Of a DNA stretch of 14,357 bases, positions 6,826 through 13,402 are shown in pieces (the first letter of the stretch is position 1; every line of letters starts with the position of its first letter). The notes under the pieces were generated by a model. It had not been told where the DNA came from, made no database searches, and was given only the letters and a program-made list of their open reading frames with translations. The position numbers and the translations under genes are program-made. This DNA comes from DASZZY01 sp036260395. GTDB taxonomy: Bacteria; Actinomycetota; UBA4738; CALAEC01. The stretch covers positions 1-14,357 of the forward strand of contig DASZZY010000150.1 in NCBI GenBank assembly GCA_036260395.1. The letters run 5' to 3'.

Positions 6826-7746
6826 ATGCGGATCGGGATGGTGGGGCTCGGGAAGATGGGCGGGAACATGAGCGTCCGCCTCGTCGACCACGGCCACCAG
6901 GTCGTGGGCTACGCCCGGGGGGACGGGACCCGGAGGGCGGCGTCGGAGCGGGGCGTCGACACCGTCACGTCGCTGGAGGACCTGGTCGCCGCGCTCGAGC
7001 CGCCCCGCGCGGTCTGGCTGATGATCCCCGCCGGGGATCCCACGGAGCGCACGGTGTCGCACCTCCGGGGCCTCCTGGACCGCGGCGACCTGGTGGTGGA
7101 CGGCGGGAACTCGTACTTCCGCGACTCGGTGCGCCGGGGGCAGGACCTGGCCGAGGACGGGATCGCCTTCGTCGATGCCGGCGTGTCCGGGGGCATCTGG
7201 GGGCTGCGCGAGGGCTACTGCCTGATGCTCGGGGGCGACCGGGACGCGGTCTCCCGCCTGCGGCCCGTCCTCGACGCGCTGGCGCCCCCCGACGGCTGGG
7301 CGCACGTGGGGGCCACCGGGGCCGGGCACTTCGTGAAGATGGTCCACAACGGCATCGAGTACGGCCTCCTCCAGGCCTACGGCGAGGGCTTCGAGATCTT
7401 GAGGGCCTCGGACTTCGAGCTGGACCTCCCGGCCGTGGCCGAGGTGTGGCGGCACGGCAGCGTGGTCCGGTCGTGGCTCCTCGACCTCCTGGCCAGCGCC
7501 CTCGACCGCGAGCCGACGCTGGAGAGCGTCAAGGGCTACGTCGAGGACTCGGGTGAGGGCCGGTGGACGGTGCTGACGGCGATCGAGGAGGACGTCCCCG
7601 CGCCGGTCACCGCGCTGTCACTGCTGGCGCGGTTCGTCTCGCGCCAGGACGAATCGTTCTCGGCCAAGGTGATCGCCGCCCTCCGCCGCGAGTTCGGGGG
7701 CCACGCGGTGAGGGAGGCCGACGGCGGCGAGGCGCCGAGCGGCTGA
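6826..7746 (+). CDS. gnd: 6-Phosphogluconate dehydrogenase, decarboxylating, short form
   Basis: It oxidatively decarboxylates 6-phosphogluconate to ribulose-5-phosphate, the second dehydrogenase of the oxidative pentose-phosphate pathway. Seen: 306 residues, matching the short (about 300 aa) class rather than the 470-residue E. coli type. The Rossmann loop GLGKMG is at 7-12. The 6PGDH signature DAGVSGGIWGLREGYCLMLGG is at 117-137. The catalytic run is KMVHNGIEY, with Lys171, His174, Asn175 and Glu178 spaced as in the sheep enzyme (Lys183/His186/Asn187/Glu190). Arg31 after strand 2 (VVGYARG) could contact an NADP 2'-phosphate, so cofactor choice is open even though many short forms prefer NAD. 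The ATG at 6826 has GGGGAGG 7 bases upstream; a TTG at 6790 would overlap the -10 box. The stop overlaps the zwf ATG by one base (TGATG). Confidence 0.95.
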   Translation: MRIGMVGLGKMGGNMSVRLVDHGHQVVGYARGDGTRRAASERGVDTVTSLEDLVAALEPPRAVWLMIPAGDPTERTVSHLRGLLDRGDLVVDGGNSYFRDSVRRGQDLAEDGIAFVDAGVSGGIWGLREGYCLMLGGDRDAVSRLRPVLDALAPPDGWAHVGATGAGHFVKMVHNGIEYGLLQAYGEGFEILRASDFELDLPAVAEVWRHGSVVRSWLLDLLASALDREPTLESVKGYVEDSGEGRWTVLTAIEEDVPAPVTALSLLARFVSRQDESFSAKVIAALRREFGGHAVREADGGEAPSG

Positions 7747-9173
7747 TGCGCCAGAAGCTCGCGCCGCCCGATCCCAGCGCGGTGGTGATCTTCGGCGCCT
7801 CGGGGGACCTGACCCACCGCAAGCTCCTGCCGGCCCTGTACCACCTGTTCGTCGAGGGGCTGCTCCCGGCGTCGTTCGGCATCGTGGGCTACGCTCGAAC
7901 CGAGCTGAACAACGCGCAGTTCCGGGAGATGGCGCGGGACTCCGTGGCCCGGTTCGGCAGGACCGAGCCTCAGGCCGAGCCGTGGGACGAGTTCGCCAAG
8001 GGCCTCTACTACGTGCCCGGTGAGTTCACCGACGAGGGCGCCATGAGCCACCTCCGTCGGCACCTCCAGGACCTGGACCGAGAGCGGGGCACCGAGGGAC
8101 GGCGCTTCTACTACGCGGCCACGCCGCCGGCGGCGTTCCCCGACATCGTGGCCCGCATCGGCGAGGAGGGGATGGCGGAGCGGGCCCGGATCGTCATCGA
8201 GAAGCCGTTCGGGACCGACCTCCAGAGCGCCCGGGACCTCGGCCGGCTGCTCCACGAGGTGTTCGATGAGTCCCAGGTGTTCCGCATCGACCACTACCTG
8301 GGCAAGGAGACCGTCCAGAACATCCTGGTGTTCCGGTTCGCGAATTCCTTGTTCGAGCCGCTGTGGAACCGCCGCTACGTGGACCACGTGGAGCTGTCGG
8401 TGTGCGAGGACATCGGCATCGAGGGCCGCGGGCGGTTCTACGAGCGGACCGGGGCCCTCCGGGACATGGTCCAGACGCACCTGTTCCAGGTGCTGTCGTT
8501 CCTGACGATGGAGCCGCCGGTGGCCTTCCAGCCCGAGCGGCTCCGCGACGAGAAGGTGAAGGTGTTCCAGGCCATCGCCGACGTCCGCCCGGAGGACGTC
8601 GTGCGCGGGCAGTACCGCGGGTACCGCGACGAGGACGGCGTGGCCTCCGACTCGGACGTCGAGACGTTCGCCGCGCTGCGGCTGGAGATCGACAACTGGC
8701 GGTGGGCGGGGGTCCCGTTCTACCTGCGGACCGGCAAGCGCCTGTCCCGCCGGGTGGCCCAGGCCGTCGTGGAGTTCAAGGACGTCCCCCACCGGCTATT
8801 CGAGAAGGAGGGGCTCGGCGGCGTCGAGCGCAACCGGCTGGCGATGCGGATCCAGCCCGACGAGGGCATCGTGCTGTCGTTCACGGTGCAGGCCCCGGGG
8901 CTGGGCATCACGCTGGAGCAGGCGGGGCTCGACTTCGAGTACGGGGAGGCGTTCGAGGGACGGCCGCTGGTGGAGGCGTACGAGGCCCTCCTGCTCGAGG
9001 CCATGCACGGCGACCACACGATGTTCCTGCGGCAGGACGGCCTCGAGCGAGCCTGGGAGGTCCTGGACCCGGCGTTCCGCGACCCGCCCCCGGTCCAGGA
9101 GTACGAGCCTGGGACCTGGGGCCCCGCGGAGGCCGACGCGATGATCGCCCCCCGCCGCTGGGCGCTGCTCTAG
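7746..9173 (+). CDS. zwf: Glucose-6-phosphate 1-dehydrogenase
   Basis: It oxidises glucose-6-phosphate to 6-phosphogluconolactone with NAD(P)+, the entry step of the oxidative pentose-phosphate pathway. Seen: 475 residues, typical length. The cofactor-binding GASGDLTHRKLLPALY is at 17-32, EKPFGTD at 152-158, and the active-site signature RIDHYLGKE at 180-188, where His183 corresponds to the substrate phosphate/catalytic region. The C-terminal domain has the usual PFYLRTGKRL (in G-V-P-F-Y-L-R-T-G-K) and a DG.E.AW region near the end. The ATG at 7746 shares its A with the gnd stop, so translation is coupled. Actinobacteria often place opcA and pgl after zwf. Here a lipoprotein follows 8 bases later, so the usual OpcA activator is not adjacent. 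Confidence 0.97.
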   Translation: MRQKLAPPDPSAVVIFGASGDLTHRKLLPALYHLFVEGLLPASFGIVGYARTELNNAQFREMARDSVARFGRTEPQAEPWDEFAKGLYYVPGEFTDEGAMSHLRRHLQDLDRERGTEGRRFYYAATPPAAFPDIVARIGEEGMAERARIVIEKPFGTDLQSARDLGRLLHEVFDESQVFRIDHYLGKETVQNILVFRFANSLFEPLWNRRYVDHVELSVCEDIGIEGRGRFYERTGALRDMVQTHLFQVLSFLTMEPPVAFQPERLRDEKVKVFQAIADVRPEDVVRGQYRGYRDEDGVASDSDVETFAALRLEIDNWRWAGVPFYLRTGKRLSRRVAQAVVEFKDVPHRLFEKEGLGGVERNRLAMRIQPDEGIVLSFTVQAPGLGITLEQAGLDFEYGEAFEGRPLVEAYEALLLEAMHGDHTMFLRQDGLERAWEVLDPAFRDPPPVQEYEPGTWGPAEADAMIAPRRWALL

Positions 9174-9181
9174 GGGCCGGC

Positions 9182-9568
9182 GTGCCGCGACGCTCGATGC
9201 TGGTCCTCCTCGCCCTGCCGGCCCTCGTGGCGGCGTGCGGGCCACGGGCCGGCGATCCCGCTCACCTCCTGGGCACCTGGCGGAGCGACCAGCCGCCGGC
9301 CACGCTGGAGCTCGGACGCCGCTCGTTCCGGCTGCAGAGCGGTGACCTGACGAAGTGGGGAACCGCGCAGCGGACGCCGTTCCGGGTGGCGTTCGTGCTG
9401 ACCCGCACCAGCTCGCCCGCGTTCCGGCTGTACTGTCGGGACACCGTGGACGTCTACGCGTGGGACGTGGAGGGCGGCGTGCTGCGGTTGGCCGCCGTGG
9501 GCCGGCCCTGCGACCGGGCCGCTCGAGCGGTGCTCGTGGCCGCCGAATGGGAGCGGGCGCCGAGGTGA
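9182..9568 (+). CDS. Putative lipoprotein with lipocalin-like start, function unknown
   Basis: I do not recognise a characterised family. Seen: 128 residues from the GTG at 9182, giving a basic n-region (VPRRS), a hydrophobic core and the lipobox LVAAC with Cys at residue 20. An ATG at 9197 would remove the basic n-region and is less likely. The mature part begins LLGTWRS, reminiscent of the GxW motif that opens lipocalin/calycin-like beta barrels, followed by short beta-like segments. Two later Cys (YCRDT and RPCDR) may pair. It lies 8 bases behind zwf and overlaps the next gene by GTGA, so it is probably carried on the same transcript as gnd-zwf. A link to sugar metabolism is not implied by the sequence. 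Confidence 0.7.
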   Translation: MPRRSMLVLLALPALVAACGPRAGDPAHLLGTWRSDQPPATLELGRRSFRLQSGDLTKWGTAQRTPFRVAFVLTRTSSPAFRLYCRDTVDVYAWDVEGGVLRLAAVGRPCDRAARAVLVAAEWERAPR

Positions 9569-9867
9569 GAGTGGGCACCCGAGGGCTCCGGCTGCTCGGC
9601 TGGGCGGTGCTGGCCGCCGGCGTCGCCGGGGCCGGCTGGCTGTGGGCCACGGCGCGGCACGCCGTGGAGGTGACGCGGAGGGTCGTCGGCCACGCCACGC
9701 TCACGTTCCGGGACGTGGAGGTCGACGTGTCGGTGGAACGGATCGCCGCCGGTGCGGCCAGTCTCCTCCTCGGCGTGTTCCTGTTCGCGCTCGGCCGGGT
9801 CGTCGCCGACCTCGCCGACGAGGTCCGCGGCGGCTCCGAGCGAGGCTGCGGGAGAGGTACGCTGTGA
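9565..9867 (+). CDS. Small two-helix membrane protein of unknown function
   Basis: No family is recognised. Seen: 100 residues from the GTG at 9565, whose GTGA overlaps the preceding lipoprotein stop. An in-frame ATG at 9547 is an alternative. The basic start (VRVGTRGLRLL) leads into a membrane helix at about 10-28. A short charged or beta-like stretch of about 40 residues (including TFRDVEVDVSVER) follows, then a second helix at about 67-88. The tail is rich in Arg and Gly. The likely topology has both ends in the cytoplasm and a roughly 40-residue loop outside, by the positive-inside rule. The stop overlaps the next gene's GTG. Consistent high GC and third-base GC bias suggest a real gene. 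Its partner is probably the lipoprotein before it, inferred from coupling alone. Confidence 0.6.
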   Translation: MRVGTRGLRLLGWAVLAAGVAGAGWLWATARHAVEVTRRVVGHATLTFRDVEVDVSVERIAAGAASLLLGVFLFALGRVVADLADEVRGGSERGCGRGTL

Positions 9868-10706
9868 CGGCGATGCTGCTCACGCGCGAGGAGCAGACGT
9901 ACGACTTCGGCGGCGCCACGTTCGACCTCGAGCGCGACCGCCACGTGCTGGCATGGGTGTTCAGCCAGTTCCTGTACGGCGAAGTCACGGGCGTCCAGGT
10001 CGGGACGTGGCTGGCCCAGGCCCCCGACTTCGACGCCGCGCAGTTCCTGGCCCGGCAGGCCAACGAGGAGATGGCCCACGTCAAGCTGTTCCTCCGGGTG
10101 CTCGGCGCCCTCGACGCCGAGCCGCACCCGCCGCACCGTGCGCTCAAGTTCCTGGCCACCGACTTCGCCGGCGGCACGTTCGTGGAGCACACCTGCCTGG
10201 AGATGGCCCTCGGCGAGGGCTTCGTCCTCATGGCGATCTACGCGCTCATCGACACGCTCCCGGACTCAGAGGTGCGCCGCCTCCTCCAGGGGCTGTCGCG
10301 CCAGGAGGAGGGCCACGTGTCGTTCGGCGAGGAGCAGACGCTCCGCGCGCTGCGCCGCGACCGGTCCGTCGCGCCGCACCTGCTCGGGTTGGCGCTGGTG
10401 TCGCTGGCGGCCATCGGGCGGCTCGGGGGATGGATCGAGCGGCGGTACGCCGGCCACCCGGTCCTGTCCCAGACCCGCGGGTTCCTGGAGCGGGTCGTCG
10501 AGGCGGCGGAGCTGCGGCTCCGCCGGATGGAGGTGCTCGACCGGCCGCTGCCGTCGATCCCCGGTGGCGAGCGGGCGCGGCTGATGGCCGGCTCCGTGGC
10601 CCGCCGCTACGGGCGAGCCCTGAACCCGTTCCGCTCCAAGCCGGAGCCGCTCACCGAGACGTACCTCCGCGACCCCGCGGTCCGCGAGCGGCTCCGGGCC
10701 GGCTGA
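9864..10706 (+). CDS. Ferritin-like di-iron carboxylate protein
   Basis: Its helices carry the ligand set of a di-iron four-helix bundle, as in ferritin-like and ribonucleotide-reductase-R2-like oxidases. Seen: 280 residues. Glu40 is in QFLYGEVTG, EExxH in NEEMAHVK (Glu69, His72), Glu113/Glu118 in CLEMALGEGF, and a second ExxH in RQEEGHVSF (Glu148, His151). The order E ... ExxH ... E ... ExxH fits two metals. The C-terminal third (180-280) is basic and helical with a hydrophobic stretch (about 176-190), so it may associate with the membrane. The reaction cannot be named: oxygenase, desaturase-like or peroxide-scavenging roles all fit. The GTG at 9864 is preferred because GGAGAGG (9851-9857) is 6 bases upstream and it overlaps the preceding stop; ATG 9873 is the alternative. 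Confidence 0.8.
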   Translation: MTAMLLTREEQTYDFGGATFDLERDRHVLAWVFSQFLYGEVTGVQVGTWLAQAPDFDAAQFLARQANEEMAHVKLFLRVLGALDAEPHPPHRALKFLATDFAGGTFVEHTCLEMALGEGFVLMAIYALIDTLPDSEVRRLLQGLSRQEEGHVSFGEEQTLRALRRDRSVAPHLLGLALVSLAAIGRLGGWIERRYAGHPVLSQTRGFLERVVEAAELRLRRMEVLDRPLPSIPGGERARLMAGSVARRYGRALNPFRSKPEPLTETYLRDPAVRERLRAG

Positions 10707-10731
10707 GGCGACGTCCGCGCCCGGCCTTCGG

Positions 10732-10737
10732 TAGCCT
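10732..10737 (+). promoter_or_regulatory. -10-like box (TAGCCT) before the 64-residue gene
   Basis: TAGCCT lies in the 67-base gap after the ferritin-like gene. Transcription from near 10744 would leave a leader of about 30 bases with a strong GAGGAGGA ribosome site (10761-10768) 5 bases before the GTG at 10774. No clear -35 is visible. Confidence 0.35.
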
Positions 10738-10773
10738 ACGGCCCGCCGAACCGACGTCCCGAGGAGGATCGAC

Positions 10774-10968
10774 GTGGCTCGAGAGATCGACTGGCAGCTG
10801 TTCGAGAAGGCCGTCGACCTGGCGGCGGCGGCCCTCCGGGGCGCCATGGGTGGCGAGAACTCGCAGCCCCCGAGGTACGCGGCCGAGGTCTTCAACGAGA
10901 TCTGGGGCGCGCTGAAGGAGGCGTCGAAGGACCTTCCGGAGCGCGGCCGGGCCGGCTTCGGGCCGTAG
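10774..10968 (+). CDS. Small (64-aa) protein of unknown function
   Basis: I cannot assign a family. Seen: 64 residues starting at a GTG with one of the best Shine-Dalgarno sequences in the window (GAGGAGGA). It is predicted mainly helical: DWQLFEKAVDLAAAALRGAM (6-25) looks amphipathic. A Gly/Asn/Pro-rich turn (GGENSQPP) follows, then a second helix about 35-54 (AAEVFNEIWGALKEASKDL). The length, good ribosome site and clean codon-position GC bias support a real protein, and the helix-turn-helix-like hairpin could mediate oligomer formation. There is no membrane segment or cysteine. It ends 14 bases before the convergent CBS gene. Confidence 0.65.
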   Translation: MAREIDWQLFEKAVDLAAAALRGAMGGENSQPPRYAAEVFNEIWGALKEASKDLPERGRAGFGP

Positions 10969-10982
10969 CCGCTCGTCCCCCC

Positions 10983-11354
10983 CTAGGCGGACGTCGCCCG
11001 GGACAGGTCGCGCAGCGAGACCACGCCCACGACCTCGCCCTCGTCGAGGACGGGCAGGTGCCGGAAGCCGCGCTCCAGCATGGTCTGGAGCGCCTCCTGG
11101 ACCGGCGTCTCGGGCGACGCGGTGACCGGGTCCTTGGTCATCCACTCCGCCACCGGGTGGGCCGCCGCGTCGAAGTGCCGTCCCAGGGCGCGGACGATGT
11201 CCCGCTCCGTGAAGATCCCCACGAGGACTCGCTCCTCCATCACCAGCGCAGAACCCGCGGCGCGCTCGCCCATGATCGTGGCCGCCTCGGCGACGGAGGT
11301 CGAGGGCGATACCGTCAGGATCCGTCGCGTCATCACCTCGGCCAGCGTGACCAC
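10983..11354 (-). CDS. Paired CBS-domain protein
   Basis: A tandem CBS pair (Bateman module) usually binds adenosine nucleotides and senses energy state. Seen: 123 residues consisting of just two CBS domains. The first, about 7-60, starts VMTRRILTVSPSTSVAEAA and contains VGIFTERDIVRAL. The second, about 66-121, starts WMTKDPVTASPETPVQEAL and contains RHLPVLDEGEVVGVVSLRDL. Each repeat has the M-T-x-x-x-x-T-V/A-x-P pattern and the G-I/V-x-S/T-x-R-D-L/I helix end. No catalytic or DNA-binding domain is attached, so it probably acts by binding another protein or as a free nucleotide sensor. The GTG start complementary to 11352-11354 is preceded by TAGGGT and 6 bases, the leaderless pattern. It is a monocistronic gene convergent with the 64-aa gene. 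Confidence 0.93.
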   Translation of the reverse strand: MVTLAEVMTRRILTVSPSTSVAEAATIMGERAAGSALVMEERVLVGIFTERDIVRALGRHFDAAAHPVAEWMTKDPVTASPETPVQEALQTMLERGFRHLPVLDEGEVVGVVSLRDLSRATSA

Positions 11355-11360
11355 GGGCCA

Positions 11361-11366
11361 ACCCTA
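11361..11366 (-). promoter_or_regulatory. -10 box (TAGGGT, minus strand) for the CBS gene, leaderless geometry
   Basis: On the minus strand TAGGGT (11366-11361) is followed by TGGCCC and then the GTG at 11354. No ribosome-binding sequence is present. A weak TTCCCT -35-like hexamer (11390-11385) lies 18 bp upstream. Confidence 0.5.
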
Positions 11367-11448
11367 CTACCGGAGGCAGCGCCGAGGGAACCGGCTCCGG
11401 CGAGGAACCCTGTGAGCCCCCCGGCCCGTCCAACGCGTACAACAGGGC

Positions 11449-11455
11449 AAGGAGG
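11449..11455 (+). promoter_or_regulatory. Strong Shine-Dalgarno (AAGGAGG) before the DUF4349 gene
   Basis: AAGGAGG lies 5 bases before the ATG at 11461 and fixes that start. A possible -10 (TACAAC, 11438-11443) is too close to leave a full leader, so the promoter is uncertain within the 106-base divergent gap shared with the CBS gene. Confidence 0.6.
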
Positions 11456-11460
11456 GGATC

Positions 11461-12321
11461 ATGGCGAGGAAGCGTCTGGCGATGGCGGTCGTGGCTTTCG
11501 GCGTGGTCGCGGCTGCCTGTTCCGGCGGAGGGGCTGGCGGCGGCGCGCCCCAGAGCGAGGGCGACGGCGCCGCGAGCACCACCGGCCTGGCCCGCGAGGC
11601 CGACGCGGCGCCGGGAGCCGAGCCCGGAGGGCTGGGATCGGCCCCCGCCGGGGCGGCGGCCCTGCCCCCGCTCGGGCCCTCGGTGATCAAGACGGCGGAG
11701 CTGGAGCTGCAGGTGCCGCGAGACGGCCTGGACGAGGCGGTCTCCGAGGTCACCACGGTGGCCGCCGCCGCGGGCGGGTTCCTGCTGTCGAGCACGACGG
11801 CGGAGGGCGGAGGCGGCGTCGCCACGCTCGTCGTCCGCGTGCCCTCGGCGCGCTTCGAGCGGACCCTCGGCCGGATCCGCGGCGTGGGCGAGGTCCGGAC
11901 CGAGCACGTCTCCGGGGAGGAGGTCGGCCAGGAGTTCGTGGACCTCGAGGCCCGGCTCCGGAACTTCGCGGCCCAGCAGGCGGTGCTGCTGCGGCTCATG
12001 GACCAGGCCGCCACGATCACCGACACGATCCGCGTCCAGAACGAGCTCCAGGGGGTCCAGCTTGAGATCGAGCGGATCCGGGGCCGGCTCCGGTACCTGC
12101 GCGACCAGACGGCCCTTGGGACGGTGACCGTCCGCCTGACCGAGGAGGGCGTGGCGGCGGCCGGACGGTTCGCCAAGGCGTGGGACCGCGCCGTGGAGCT
12201 ATTCCAGGGGGTCGTCTCGGCGCTGATCGTGGCCGGGGGGGTCGTGGTGCCCTTCGGGCTCATGGCCGCGGCGGGGCTGGTGGGGTACCGCCGGCTGCGG
12301 CCGCGCTTCGGCGGCTCCTGA
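11461..12321 (+). CDS. DUF4349 lipoprotein with C-terminal membrane helix
   Basis: DUF4349 proteins are envelope proteins of unknown function, common in Actinomycetota. Seen: 286 residues. A basic start (ARKR) and hydrophobic core end in the lipobox VAAAC with Cys20, followed by a low-complexity Ser/Gly/Ala/Pro linker to about 72. The DUF4349 core begins VIKTAELELQVP (75-86), followed by a beta-alpha unit with VRVPSARFERTLGRI (125-139). A charged coiled coil of about 60 residues (156-215) contains the family-like VDLEARLRN and QNELQGVQLEIERIRGRL runs. A TVTVRL strand follows, then a C-terminal hydrophobic helix (about 249-275) before a basic tail (YRRLRPRF). It would be anchored at both ends, with the coiled coil outside. 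AAGGAGG fixes the start. It is convergent with the LLM oxidoreductase gene. Confidence 0.88.
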   Translation: MARKRLAMAVVAFGVVAAACSGGGAGGGAPQSEGDGAASTTGLAREADAAPGAEPGGLGSAPAGAAALPPLGPSVIKTAELELQVPRDGLDEAVSEVTTVAAAAGGFLLSSTTAEGGGGVATLVVRVPSARFERTLGRIRGVGEVRTEHVSGEEVGQEFVDLEARLRNFAAQQAVLLRLMDQAATITDTIRVQNELQGVQLEIERIRGRLRYLRDQTALGTVTVRLTEEGVAAAGRFAKAWDRAVELFQGVVSALIVAGGVVVPFGLMAAAGLVGYRRLRPRFGGS

Positions 12322-12339
12322 GCCGGCGGGCTAGGAGCC
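12313..12339. terminator. Possible bidirectional terminator hairpin between convergent genes
   Basis: GGCTCCT (12313-12319) and AGGAGCC (12333-12339) are a perfect 7-bp inverted repeat around a 13-base loop that holds the end of both convergent genes, covering both stop codons. Neither strand has a following T run, so it would be a weak or factor-assisted terminator, as is usual in very GC-rich genomes. Confidence 0.4.
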
Positions 12340-13365
12340 CTTGAGCGCGGGCAGGACCTCCTCGCCGAAGAGCTCGACGGCCCGGGTCGAGGTCTCGCCG
12401 TCCATCCCCGGGTAGTGGAGCCGGACGACGAGGTGGAACTCCCGGCGGTCGGCGAAGGCGTCGACCAGCGGGCGGAGCGCGCGGAGCACCTCCTCCGGGC
12501 GTCCCGCCGGGGTCAGGGCCCGGAGCGTGCCCTCGTCGAGCGCCGGGACATCGAGCCCACGGCCGGGTGTATCCGCGCCCGCCCGCCAGGCCGCGTACAC
12601 CGCGAGCTGGTGGTTGGCCGCCTCCCGGACCACCTCCCAAGCGTCGCCGTCGTCCCAGACGAACGTGTTCTGGAGGAGCGCGAACCCGAGGTCGGCCGGG
12701 TCCTTCCCCGCGTCGCGGGCCCCAGACTCCGCCCACGCCAGGGCCTCCTTCGACGCCGCGAAGTCGCTCCGGCTGCGGATGTAGCCGTCGCCGAGCCGAC
12801 CGGCCCGCCGGACCGCCGCCTCGGAGAACCCACCGAGGTAGATCGGCGGCCCCGGCCGCTGCGCCGGTGGCGGCGTCACCCGGACGTCGTCGAAACGGAA
12901 CACCCGGCCCTCGTGGGAGAAGCGTTCGCCGGTCCAGGCCCGGCGGAGGATCGAGACGGTCTCGGTGGTCCGGCGCGTCCGCTCGGCCACCGGCACCCCG
13001 AACATCCGGAACTCCTCCTCTCGCCAGCCCAGCGCCAGCCCCAGCACCAGGCGCCCCTCCGAGAGCTGGTCGACGACCGCGGCGTCCTCGGCCAGACGGA
13101 GGGGATCGTGGAGCGGGGCGAGGATGACGCCGGTGCCCAGCAAGACCCGGTCGGTGGCCGTGGCCAGCGCGCCCAGCATCGGCAGCAGCGACGGCAGGTA
13201 CCCGTCGGACGATCCGTGGTGCTCGCTGACCCACACCGAGTCGAAGCCGAGGGTCTCCGCCAGCCGCGCCAGCTCGACCGTGTCCCGGTACTCCTCGGCG
13301 AACGTGCGGGGGCTCCCCGGGGGCAGCTGGCCGGTGAACAGCCCGAGCCCGATGCGGACGGTCAC
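12331..13365 (-). CDS. LLM-class (luciferase-like) flavin-dependent oxidoreductase
   Basis: The luciferase-like monooxygenase fold is a TIM barrel using F420 or FMN. Seen: 344 residues of typical length. RIGLGLFTGQ opens the barrel. SVWVSEHHGSSDGYLPS (43-59) matches the family's W-x-x-E-H-H segment. GTGVILAPLHDPLRLAEDAA (77-96) and LVLGLALGWREEEFRMFGV (106-124) are classic LLM motifs, as are PPIYLGGFSEAAVRRAGRLGDGY and a late LHYPGM. F420 is likely in an actinobacterium, but FMN cannot be excluded, and the substrate is unknown. The GTG complementary to 13363-13365 is preceded by TAGGGT plus 7 bases. It lies 37 bases after the Lrp gene, so it may also be read from that promoter. Confidence 0.92.
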   Translation of the reverse strand: MTVRIGLGLFTGQLPPGSPRTFAEEYRDTVELARLAETLGFDSVWVSEHHGSSDGYLPSLLPMLGALATATDRVLLGTGVILAPLHDPLRLAEDAAVVDQLSEGRLVLGLALGWREEEFRMFGVPVAERTRRTTETVSILRRAWTGERFSHEGRVFRFDDVRVTPPPAQRPGPPIYLGGFSEAAVRRAGRLGDGYIRSRSDFAASKEALAWAESGARDAGKDPADLGFALLQNTFVWDDGDAWEVVREAANHQLAVYAAWRAGADTPGRGLDVPALDEGTLRALTPAGRPEEVLRALRPLVDAFADRREFHLVVRLHYPGMDGETSTRAVELFGEEVLPALKGS

Positions 13366-13372
13366 GGGCCGT

Positions 13373-13378
13373 ACCCTA
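13373..13378 (-). promoter_or_regulatory. -10 box (TAGGGT, minus strand) for the LLM gene, leaderless geometry
   Basis: On the minus strand TAGGGT (13378-13373) is followed by ACGGCCC and then the GTG at 13365, 7 bases away. No Shine-Dalgarno sequence is present. It is the same hexamer as before the CBS gene. No -35 match is visible. Confidence 0.5.
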
Positions 13379-13402
13379 CCGTGACCGCGCCTTCGGCGGC
13401 CC

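Noticed and set aside
5239..7455. 738-codon open frame on the minus strand opposite pgi and gnd
   Set aside because: It is antisense to two well-recognised enzymes and its translation is Arg/Pro/His/Gly-rich with no motif. Long antisense frames are expected where third codon positions are nearly all G or C.
7536..8792. 418-codon minus-strand frame opposite zwf
   Set aside because: Antisense to the clear G6PDH gene; it has no domain pattern and runs of hydrophobic and polar residues typical of a reverse-frame shadow.
11058..12065. 335-codon plus-strand frame overlapping the CBS and DUF4349 genes
   Set aside because: It conflicts with two recognised proteins on opposite strands and is almost entirely Arg, Gly, Pro and Ala.
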